NCBI GenBank assembly: GCA_963965975.1
Contig: OZ014412.1
Span: forward strand, 12,538,849 to 12,602,848
Direction of reading: 5' to 3'
Origin: Xestospongia bergquistia
Taxonomy: Eukaryota > Porifera > Demospongiae > Haplosclerida > Petrosiidae
Length of the DNA stretch: 64,000 nucleotides
The position numbers were made by a program, and so were the translations under genes. Within the stretch, counting starts at the first letter, position 1, and each line of letters opens with the position of its first letter. The notes beneath the pieces were generated by a model. That model did no database searches and had not been told where the DNA came from. It saw only the letters and a list, made by a program, of their open reading frames with translations. This document shows positions 52,401-63,300 of the stretch, piece by piece.

Positions 52401-55400
52401 TTAACACTCTAAAGTCTTTAAATTAAAGACTTTAGAAGGTTTAGACTATAGATTGAAGTTAACAAAGTAAAAAGCTCAGTCTAATGGACTCTATGGGACT
52501 AACTAAATGAACTGTTATTAACAGTTTAGTAAGTTGGTTTGCATTAACACTCTAAAGTCTTTAAATTAAAGACTTTAGAAGTTTTAGACTATTGAGTGAA
52601 GTTAATAAAGTAAACAGCTCAGTCTAAAGGACTCTATGGGACTAACTAAATAAACTGTTATTAACAGTTTAGTAAGTTGGTTTGTATTAACACTCTAAAG
52701 TGTTTAAATTAAAGACTTTAGAAGTTTTAGACTATTGACTGAAGTTAATAAAGTAAACAGCTCAATCTAAAGGACTCTATGAGACTAAATAAATAAACTG
52801 TTATTAACAGTTTAGTAAGTTGGTTTGCATTAACATTCTAAAGTCTTTAAATTAAAGACTTTAGAAGGTTTAGACTATTGAGTGAAGTTAATAAATTAAA
52901 CAGCTCAGTCTAAAGGACTCTATGGGAGTAACTAAATAAACTGTTATTAACAGTTTAGTAAGGTGGTTTGCCTTAACACTCTAAAGTCTTTAAATTAAAG
53001 ACTTTAGAAGGTTTAGACTATTGATTGAAGTTAACAAAGTCAACAGCTTAGTCTAATGGACTCTAAGGCACTAACTAAATGAATTGTTATTAACAGTTTA
53101 GTAAGTTTGTTTGCATTACACTCTAAAGTCTTTAAATTAAAGACTTTAGAAGGTTTAGACTATTGAGTGATGTTAATAAAGTAAACAGCTAAGTCTAAAG
53201 GACTCTATGGGACTAACTAAATAAACTGTTATTAACGGTTTTGTAAGTTGGTTTGCATTAACACTCTAAACTCTTTAAATTAAAGACTTTATAAGGTTTA
53301 GACTATTGAGTGAAGTTAATGACGTAATCAGCTCAGTCTAAAGGAATCTGTGGGACTAACTAAATAAACTGTTATTAACAGTTTAGTAAGTTGGTTTGCC
53401 TTAACACTCTAAAGTCTTTAAATTAAAGACTTTAGAAGGTTTAGACTATTGATTGAAGTTAATAAAGTAAACAGCTCAGTCTAATGGACTCTAAGGGACT
53501 AACTAAATGAACTGTTATTAACCGTTTAGTAGTTTGGTTTGCATTAACATTCTAAAGTCTTTAAATTAAAGACTTTAGAAGGTTTAGACTATTGATTGAA
53601 GTTAACAAAGTAAACAGCTTAGTCTAATGGACTCTATGGGACTAACTAAATGAACTGTTATTAACAGTTTAGTAAGTGGGTTTGCATTAACTCTTTACAG
53701 TCTTTAAATTAAAGACTTTAGATGCTTTAGACTATTGAGTGAAGTTAATAAATAAACAGCTAAGTCTAATGGACTCTATTGGACTAACTAAATGAACAGT
53801 TATTAACAGTTTAGAAAGTTGGTTTGCGTTAACACTCTAAAGTCTTTAAATTAAAGACTTTAGAATGTTTAGACTATTAAGTGAAGTCAAAAAAGTAAAC
53901 AGCTCAGTCTAAAGGACTCTATGGGACTAACTAAATAAACTGTTATTAACAGTTTAGTAAGTTGGTTAGCATTAAGCCACTAAAGTCTTTAAATTAAAGA
54001 CTTTAGAAGGTTTAGACCATTGAGTGAAGTTAATAATGTAAACAGCTCAGTCTAAAGGACTCTATGGGAGTAACAAAATAAACTGTTATTAACAGTTTTG
54101 TAAGTTGCTTTGCCTTAACACTCTAAAGTCTTTAAACTAAAGACTTCAGTACGTTTACACTATTGATTGAAGTTAACAAAGTAAACAGCTCAGTCTAAAC
54201 GACTCTATGGGACTAACTAAATAAACTGCTATTAACAGTTTAGTAAGTTGGTTTGCATTAACACTCTAAAGTCTTTAAATTAATGACTTTAGAAGGTTTA
54301 GACTATTAAGTGAAGTTCATAGAGTAAACAGCTCAGTCTAATGGACTCTATGGGACTAAATAAATAAACTGTTATTAACAGATTAGTAAGTTTCTTTGCC
54401 TTAACACTCTAAAGTCTTTAAATTAAAGACTTTAGAAGGTTTAGACTATTGAGTGAAGTTAATAAAGTAAACAGCTCAGTCTAAAGGACTCTATGGGACT
54501 AAGTAAATAAAGTGTTATTAACAGTTTAGTAAGTTGGTTTGCCTTAACGCTCTAAAGTCTTTAAATTAAAGACTTTAGAAGGTTTAGACTATTGATTGAA
54601 GTGAACAAAGTAAACAGCTCAGTCTAATGGGCTCTAAGGCTCTATCTAAAGGAATTTTTATAAACAGTTTAGTAAGTTGGTTTGCATTACACTCTAAAGT
54701 CTTTAAATTAAAGACTTTAGAAGGTTTAGATTATTGAGTGAAGTTAATAAGGTAAACAGCTCAGTCTAAACGACTCTATGGGAGTAACTAAATAAACTGT
54801 TATTAACAGTTTAGTAAGTTGGTTTCCATTAACACTCTAAACTCTTTAAATTAAAGACTTTATAAGGTTTAGACTATTGAGTGAAGTTAAGAAAGTAATC
54901 AGCTCAGTCTAAAGGAATCTGTGGGACTAACTAAATAAACTGTTACTAACAGTTTAGTAAGTTGGTTTGCCATAACACTCTAAAGTCTTTAAATTAAAGA
55001 CTTTAGAAGGTTTAGACTATTGATTGAAGTTAATAAAGTAAACAGCTCAGTCTCATGGACTCTAAGGGACTAACTAAATGAACTGTTATTAACAGTTTAG
55101 TAGGTTGGTTTGCATTAACACTCTAAAGTCTTTAAATTAAAGACTTTAGAAGGTTTAGACTATTGATTGAAGTTAACAAAGTAAACAGCTCAGTCTAATG
55201 GACTCTATGGGACTAACTAAATGAACTGTTATTAACAGTTTAGTAAGTGGGTTTGCATTAACTCTCTACAGTCTTTAAATTAAAGACTTTAGGAGGTTTA
55301 GACTATTGTGTGAAGTTAATAAATAAACAGCTCAGTCTAATGGACTCTATTGGACTAACTAAATGAACAGTTATTAACAGTTTAGAAAGTTGGTTTGCGT

Positions 55401-56165
55401 TAACACTCTAAAGTCTTTAAATTAAAGACTTTAGAAGGTTTAGACTATTGAGTGAAGTCAAAAAAGTAAACAGCTCAGTCTAAAGGACTCTATGGGACTA
55501 ACTAAATAAACTGTTATTAAAAGTTTAGTAAGTTGGTTAGCATTAAGCCACTAAAGTCTTTAAATTAAAGACTTTAGAAGGTTTAGACCATTGAGTGAAG
55601 TTAATAAAGTAAACAGCTTAGTCTAAAGGACTCTATCGGTCTAACAAAATAAACTGTTATTAACAGTTTTGTAAGTTGCTTTGCCTTAACACTCTAAAGT
55701 CTTTAAACTAAAGACTTTTGAAGGTTTACACTATTGATTGAAGTTAACAATGTAAACAGCTCAGTCTAAACGACTCTATGGGACTAACTAAATAAACTGC
55801 TATTAACAGTTTAGTAAGTTGGTTTGCATTAACACTCTAAAGTCTTTAAATTAACGACTTTTGAAGGTTTAGACTATTGAGTGAAGTTCATAAAGTAAAC
55901 AGCTCAGTCTAAAGGACTCTATGGGACTAACTAAATAAACTGTTATTAACAGTTTAGTAAGTTGGTTTGCCTTAATAGTCTAAAGTCTTTAAATTAAACA
56001 CTTTAGATGGTTTAGACTATTGAGTGAAGTTAATAAAGTAAACAGCTCAGTCTATAGGACTCTATGATACTAACTAAATAAACTGTTATTAACAGTTTAG
56101 TAAGTTGCTTTGCCTTAACACTCTAAAGTCTTTAAATTAAAGACTTTAGAAGGTTTAGACTATTG
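46237..56165 (-). repeat. 10-kb segmental duplication, copy B
   Basis: Second copy of 27950-38305, three monomers shorter. It ends about 440 bp before K2; after 56165 the sequence (GATTGAAGTCAATAAAG) departs from copy A (GAGTGAAGTTAATAAAG). Missing monomers lie near 49800, where the GTATTAAC monomer present in copy A at about 31500-31640 is absent, and near 51100, where two monomers present at 32.97-33.26 kb are absent. Confidence 0.87.
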
Positions 56166-56600
56166 ATTGAAGTCAATAAAGTAAACAGCTCAGTCTAATG
56201 GACTCTATGGGACTAAATAAAAGAACTGTTATTAACAGTTTAGTAAGTGGGTTTGCATTAACTCTCTACAGTCTTTAAATTAAAGACTTTAGACGCTTTA
56301 GACTATTGAGTGAAGTTAATAAATAAACAGCTCAGTCTAATGGACTCTATTGGACTAACTAAATGAACAGTTATTAAAAGTTTAGAAAGTTGGTTTGCGT
56401 TAACACTCTAAAGTCTTTAAATTAAAGACTTTAGAAGGTTTAGACTATTGAGTGAAGTCAAAAAAGTAAACAGCTCAGTCTAAAGGACTCTATGGGACTA
56501 ACTAAATAAACTGTTATTAACAGTTCAGTAAGTTGGTTAGCATTAAGCCACTAAAGTCTTTAAATTAAAGACTTTAGAAAGTTTAGACCATTGAGTGAAG

Positions 56601-56650
56601 TTAATAATAGTCCAATAGAGTCAGTTACACAGAGCTCTTTGCTTTATTAA
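56601..56650. repeat. K2: R-to-F orientation switch, copy of K1
   Basis: R sequence ends in TTAATAA at 56607 and F begins TAGTCCAATAGAGTC at 56608. It is the same breakpoint as K1 (offset 38,821 bp), with identical flanks from ACCATTGAG through GAGTCAGTTA and the shared private variants CAGAGCT and TTGCTTTATTAAC. Two independent inversions would be unlikely to give the same non-palindromic join, so K1 and K2 descend from one event. Confidence 0.88.
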
Positions 56651-59600
56651 CTTCACTCAATAGTCTAAACCTTCTAAAGTCTTTAATTTAAAGACTGTAG
56701 AGTGTTAATGCAAACCAACTTACTAAACTGTTAATAACAGTTCATTTAGTTAGTCCCATAGAGTCCATTAGACTGAGCTGTTTACTTTGTTAACTTCAAT
56801 CAATAGTCTAAACCTTCTAAAGTCTTTAATTTAAAGACTTTAGAGTGTTAATACAAACCAACTTACTAAACTGTTAATAACAGTTTATTTAGTTAGTCCC
56901 ATAGAGTCCTTTAGACTGAGCTGTTTACTTTGTTAACTTCAATCAATAGTCTAAACCTTCTAAAGTCTTTAATTTAAAGACTTTAGAGTGTTAATTCAAA
57001 CAAACTTACGAAACTGTTAATAACAGTTTATTTAGTTAGTCCCATAGAGTCGTTTAGACTGAGCTGTTTACTTTATTAACTTCACTCAATAGTCTAAACC
57101 TTCTAAAGTCTTTAATTTAAAGACTTTAGAGTGTTAATGCAAAACCACTTACTAAACTGTTAATAACAGTTTATTTACTTAGTCCCAAAGAGTCGTTTAG
57201 ACTTAGCTGTTTACTTTATTAACTCCACTCAATAGTCTAAGCCTTCTAAAGTCTTTAATTTAAAGACTTTAGAGTGTTAATGCAAACCAACTTCCTAAAC
57301 TGTTAATTACAGTTTATTTAGTTAGTCCCATAGAGTCCTTTAGACTGAGCTGTTTACTTTATTAACTTCACTCAATAGTCTAAACCTTCTAAAGTCTTTA
57401 ATTTAAAGACTTTAGAGTGTTAATGCAAACCAACTTACTAAACTGTTAATAACAGTTCATTTAGTTAGTCCAATAGAGTCCATTACACTGAGCTGTTTAC
57501 TTTATTAACTTCACTCAATAGTCTAAATCATCTAAAGTCTTTAATTTAAAGACTGTAGAGTGTTAATGCAAACCAACTTACTAAACTGTTAGTAACAGTT
57601 CATTTAGATAGTCCAATAGAGTCCAGTAGACTGAGCTGTTTACTTTGTTAACGTCAAACATTAGTCTAAACCTTCTAAAGTCTTTAATTTAAAGACTTTA
57701 GAGTGTTAATACAAACAAACTTACTAACCTGTTAATAACAGTTTATTTATTTAGTCCCATAGAGTCCTTTAGACTGAGCTGTTTAATTTATGAACTTCAC
57801 TCAATAGTCTGACCTTCTAAAGTCTTTAATTTAAAGACTTGACAGTGTTAATGTAAACCAACTTACTAAACTGTTAATAACAGTTTATTTAGTTAGTCCC
57901 ATAGAGTCCTTTAGACTGAGCTGTTTACTTTATTAACTTCACTATATAGTCTAAACCTTATAAAGTCTTTAATTTAAAGACTTTAGAGTGTTAATACAAA
58001 CCAACTTTCTAAACTGTTAATAACACTTTATTTTGTTAGTCCCATAGAGTCCTTTAGACTGAGCCGTTTACTTTATTAACTTCACTCAATAGTCTAAACC
58101 TTCTAAAGTCTTTAATTTAAAGACTTTAGAGTCTTAATGCAAACAAACTTACTAAACTATTAATAACACTTTATTTAGTTAGTCCAATAGAGTCCTTTAG
58201 ACTGAGCTGTTTACTTTATTAACTTCACTCTATAGTCTAAACCTTCTAAAGTCTTTAATTTAAAGACTTTAGAGTGTTAATGGAAACCAACTTACTAAAC
58301 TGTTAATAACAGTTTATTTAGTTAGTCCCATAGAGTCCTTTAGACTGAGCTGTTTACTTTATTAACTTCAATCAAGAGTCTAAACCTTCTAAAGTCTTTA
58401 ATTTAAAGGCTTTTAATTGTTAATACAAACCAACTTCCTAATCTGTTAATAACAGTTTATTTAGTTAGTCCCATAGAGTCCTTTAGACTGAGCTGTTTAC
58501 TTTATTAACTTCACTCAATAGTCTAAACCTTCTAAAGTCTTTAATTTAAAGACTTTAGAGTGTTAATGCAAACCAACTTACTAAACTGTTAATAACAGTT
58601 CATTTAGTTAGTCCAATAGAGTCCATTACACTGAGCTGTTTACTTTATTAACTTCACTCAATAGTCTAAATCATCTAAAGTCTTTAATTTAAAGACTGTA
58701 GAGTGTTAATGCAAACCATCTTACTAAACTGTTAATAACAGTTCATTTAGTTAGTCCCATAGAGTCCATTAGACTGAGCTGTTCACTTTGTTAACTTCAA
58801 TCAATAGTCTAAACCTTCTAAAGTCTTTAATTTAAAGACTTTAGAGTGTTAATGCAAACCAACCTACTAAACTGTTAATAACAGTTCATTTAGTTAGTCC
58901 CTTAGAGTCCATTAGACTGAGCTGTTTACTTTCTTAACTTCAATCAATAGTCTAAACCTTCTAAAGTCTTTAATTTAAAGACTTTAGAGTATTAATACAA
59001 ACCAACTTACTAAACTGTTAATAACAGTTTATTTAGTTAGTCCCATAGAGTCCTTTAGACTGAGCTGTTTAATTTATGAACTTCACTCAGTAGTCTAAAC
59101 CTTCTAAAGTCTTTAATTTAAAGACTTTAGAGTGTTAATGTAAACCAACTTACTAAACTGTTAATAACAGTTTATTTATTTAGTCCCATACAGTCGTTTA
59201 GACTGAGCTGTTTACTTTATTAACTTCACTCAATAGTCCAAACTTTCTAAAGTCTTTAATTTAAAGACTTTAGAGTGTTAATACAAACCAACTTACTAAA
59301 CTGTTGATAACAGTTTATTTAGTTAGTCCCATAGAGTCCTTTAGACTGAGCTGTTTACTTTATTAACTTCACTCAATGGTCTAAACCTTCTAAAGTCTTT
59401 AATTTAAAGACTTTAGAGTGTTAATGCAAACCAACTTACTAAACTGTTAGTAACAGTTCTTTTAGTTAGTCCAATAGAGTCAGTTACACTGAGCTGTTTA
59501 CTTTATTAACTTCACTCAATAGTCTAAATCGTCTAAAGTCTTTAATTTAAAGACTGTAGAGTGTTATTGCAAACCAACTTACTAAACTGTTAATAACAGT

Positions 59601-60298
59601 TCATTTAGTTAGTCCCATAGAGTCCATTAGACTGAGCTGTTTACTTTGTTAACTTCACTCAATAGTCTAAACCTTCTAAAGTCTTTAATTTAAAGACTTT
59701 AGAGTGTTAATACAAAACAACTTACTAAACTGTTAATAACATTTTATTTAGTTAGTCCCATAGAGTCCTTTAGACTGAGCTGTTTACTTTCTTAACTTCA
59801 ATCAATAGTCTAAACCTTCTAAAGTCTTTAATTTAAAGACTTTAGAGTGTTAATGCAAACAAACTTACTAAACTGTTAATAACAGCTTATTTAGTTAGTC
59901 CCATAGAGTCGTTTAGACTGAGCTGTTTACTTTATTAACTTCACTCAATAGTCTAAACCTTCTAAAGTCTTTAATTTCAAGACTTTAGAGTGTTAATGCA
60001 AACCAACTTACTAAACTGTTAATAACAGTTTATTTAGTTAGTCCCATAGAGTCATTTATACTTAGCTGTTTACTTTATTAACTTTACTCAGTAGTCTAAA
60101 CCTTCTAAAGTCTTTAATTTAAAGACTTTATGTGTAATGCAAACCAACTTACTAAACTGTTAATACAAATTCATTTAGTTAGTGCCTTAGAGTCCATTAG
60201 ACTGAGCTGTTTACTTTGCTCACTTCAATCAATAGTCTAAACCTTCTAAAGTCTTTAAATTAAAGACTTTAGAGCGTTAAGGCAAAGCAATTTACTAA
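56608..60298 (+). repeat. block F3: about 26 monomers in F orientation
   Basis: F3 is paralogous to F2: same start at K, same end at J, same private variants in the same order. It lacks the 715-bp duplication of F2 and has about one extra monomer in its first part (offset to F2 rises from 38,821 to 38,963 at GAGCCGTTTAC). The last monomer before J3 has a D2 with an R-type centre base (GTCTTTAAATTAAAGAC, 60251-60267), unlike its F neighbours. Confidence 0.9.
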
Positions 60299-60309
60299 CA
60301 GTTTAGTAA
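60292..60309. repeat. J3: F-to-R orientation switch, copy of J2
   Basis: TTACTAA, the 4-nt centre CAGT and TTAGTAA repeat the J2 arrangement 38,390 bp downstream. The left flank reads GGCAAAGCAATTTACTAA and the first R monomer again ends in AACAAAATAAACCG (near 60421). Compared with J2, the R flank differs at a few bases (TTTGTTTACATTAACAC), so the copies have diverged since duplication. Confidence 0.9.
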
Positions 60310-63300
60310 GTTTGTTTACATTAACACTCTAAAGTCTTTAAATTAAAGACTTTATAAGGTTTAGACTATTGAGGGAAGTTAGGAAAGTAAACGGCTCAGT
60401 CTAAAGGACTCTATGGGACTAACAAAATAAACCGTTATTAACAGTTTAGTAAATTGCTTTGCCTTAACGCTCTAAAGTCGTTAAATTAAAGACTTTAGAA
60501 GGTTTAGACTATTGATTGAAGTGAGCAAAGTAAACAGCTCAGTCTAATGGACCCTAAGGCACTAACTAAATGAATTGTTATTAACAGTTTAGTAAGTTGG
60601 TTTGCATTACACTCAAAAGTCTTTAAATTAAAGACTTTAGAAGGTTTAGACTATTGAGTGAAGTTAATAAAGTAAACAGCTAAGTCAAAACGTCTCTCTG
60701 GGATTAACTAAATAACCTGTTATTAACAGTTTAGTAAGTTTGTTTGCATTAACACTCTAAAGTCTTTAATTAAAGACATTAGAAGGTTTAGACTATTGAG
60801 TGAAGTTAATAAAGTAAACAGCTCAGTCTAAACGACTCTATGGGACTAACTAAATAAACTGTTATTAAAAGTTTAGCAAGTTTGTTTGCATTAAAACTCT
60901 AAAGTCTTTAAATTAAAGACTTTAGAAGGTTTAGACTATTGATTGAAGTTAACAAAGTAAACAGCTCAGTCTAAAGGACTCTATGGGACTAACAAAATAA
61001 ACCGTTATTAACAGTTTAGTAAATTGCTTTGCCTTAACGCTCTAAAGTCTTTAAATTAAAGACTTTAGAAGGTTTAGACTATTGATTGAAGTGAGCAAAG
61101 TAAACAGCAAGTCTAATGGACACTAAGGCACTAACTAAATGAATTGTTATTAACAGTTTAGTAAGTTGGTTTGCATTACACTCAAAAGTCTTTAAATTAA
61201 AGACTTTAGAAGGTTTAGACTATTGAGTGAAGTTAATAAAGTAAACAGCTAAGTCTAAACGACTCTCTGGGATTAACTAAATAAACTGTTATTAACAGTT
61301 TAGTAAGTTGGTTTGCATTAACACTCTAAAGTCTTTAAAGTAAAGACATTAGAAGGTTTAGACTATTGAGTGAAGTTAATAAAGTAAACAGCTCAGCCTA
61401 AAGGACTCTATGGGACTAACTAAATAAACAGTTATTAACAGTTTAGTAAGTTGGTTTGTATTAACACTCTAAAGTCTTTAAATTAAAGACTTTAGAAGGT
61501 TTAACTATTGAGTGAAGTTAACAAAGTAAACAGATCAGTCTAATGGACTCTATGGGACTAACTAAATGAACTGTTATTAACAGTTTAGTAAGTTGGTTTG
61601 CATTAACACTCTACAGTCTTTAAATTAAAGACTTTAGATGATTTAGACTATTGAGTGAAGTTAATAAAGTAAACAGCTCAGTGTAACTGAGTCTATTGGA
61701 CTAACTAAATGAACCGTTATTAACAGTTACGAAGTTGGTTTGCATTAACACTCTAAAGTCTTTAAATTAAAGACTTTAGAAGGTTTAGACTATTGAGTGA
61801 AGTTAATAAAGTAAACAGCTCAGTCTAAAGGACTCTATGGGACTAACTAAATAAACTGTTATCAACAGTTTAGTAAGTTGGTTTGTATTAACACTCTAAA
61901 GTCTTTAAATTAAAGACTTTAGAAGGTTTAAACTATTGAGTGATGTTACAAAGTAAACAGCTCAGTCTAATGGACTCTAAGGGACTAACTAAATGAACTG
62001 TTATTAACAGTTTAGTTAGTTGGTTTGCATTAACACTCTAAAGTGTTTAAATTAAAGACTTTAGAATGTTTAGACTATTGATTGAAGTTAACAAAGTAAA
62101 CAGCTCACTCTAATGGACTCTATGGGACTAACTAAATGAACTGTTATTAACAGTTTAGTAACTTGGTTTGATTTAACACTCTACAGTCTTTAAAATAAAG
62201 ACTTTAGATGATTTACACTATTGAGTGAAGTTAATAAAGTAAACAGCTCAGTGTAATGGACTCTATTGGACTAACCCAATGAACATTTATTAACAGTTTA
62301 GTAAGTTGGTTTGCATTAACACCCTAAAGTCTTTAAATTAAAGACTTTAGAAGGTTTAGATTATTGAGTGAAGTTAATAAAGTAAACAGCTCAGTCTAAA
62401 GGACTCTATGGGACTAACTATATAAACTGTTATTAACAGTTTAAGAAGTTTGTTTGCATTAACACTCTAAAGTCTTTAAATTAAAGACTTTAGAAGGTTT
62501 AGACTATTGAGTGAAGTTCATAAAGTAGACAGCTCAGTCTAAAGGACTCTATAAGACTAACAAATAAACCGTTATTAACAGTTTAGTAAGTTGCTTTGCC
62601 TTAACGCTCTAAAGTCTTTAAATTAAAGACTTTAGAAAATTTAGACTATTGAGTGAAGTTAATAAAGTAAACAGCTCAGTCTTAAGGACTCTATGGGACT
62701 AACTAAATAAAATGTTACTAACAGTTTAGTAAGTTGGTTTACATTAACACTCTAAAGTCTTTAAATTAAAGAGTTTAGAAGGTTTAGACTATTGAGTGAA
62801 GTTCATAAATTAAACAGCTCAGTCTAAAGGACTCTATGGGACTAACTAAATAAACTGTTATTAACAGTTTAGTAAGTTGGTTTGTATTAACACTCTAAAG
62901 TCTTTAAATTAAAGACTTTAGAAGGTTTAGACTCTTGATTGAAGTTAACAAAGTAAACAGCTCAGTCTAATGGACTTTAAGGCACTAACTAAATGAACTG
63001 TTATTAACAGTTTAGTAGGTTGGTTTGCATTAACACTCTAAAGTCTTTAAATTAAAGACTTTAGAAGGTTTAGACTATTGATTGAAGTTAACAAAGTAAA
63101 TAGCTCAGTCTAATGGACTCTATGGGACTAACTAAATGAACTGTTATTAACAGTTTAGTAAGTTGGTTTGCATTAACACTCTACAGTCTTTAAATTAAAG
63201 ACTTTAGACGGTTTAGACTATTGATTGAAGTTAATAAAGTCAACAGCTCAGTGTAATGGACTCTATTGGACTAACTAAATGAACTGTTATTAACAGTTTA

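Larger units (their letters stand above)
21909..56607 (-). repeat. block R2: about 243 monomers in R orientation
   Basis: This is the largest block. Its first 2 kb mirrors the right end of F1 through shared rare variants CTCTCGTTTG (23120) and TAGCCTATTG (23259). A TAAAATAAACAGC monomer with CTAACTAAGTAAACTG (23990-24045) mirrors F1 near 9290-9340. After 23.8 kb the block is a mosaic of HORs with periods of 2,306, 1,998, 1,429 and 2,144 bp and a duplication of about 10 kb. I found no F-orientation monomer inside it. It ends at K2. Confidence 0.93.

Noticed and set aside
15552..60309. Orientation switches as assembly or fold-back read artefacts
   Set aside because: The two arms at each switch differ at many positions, and the same joins recur far apart with diverged flanks, including one in reverse complement. 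A fold-back read would give identical arms. Raw long reads would still be the final test.
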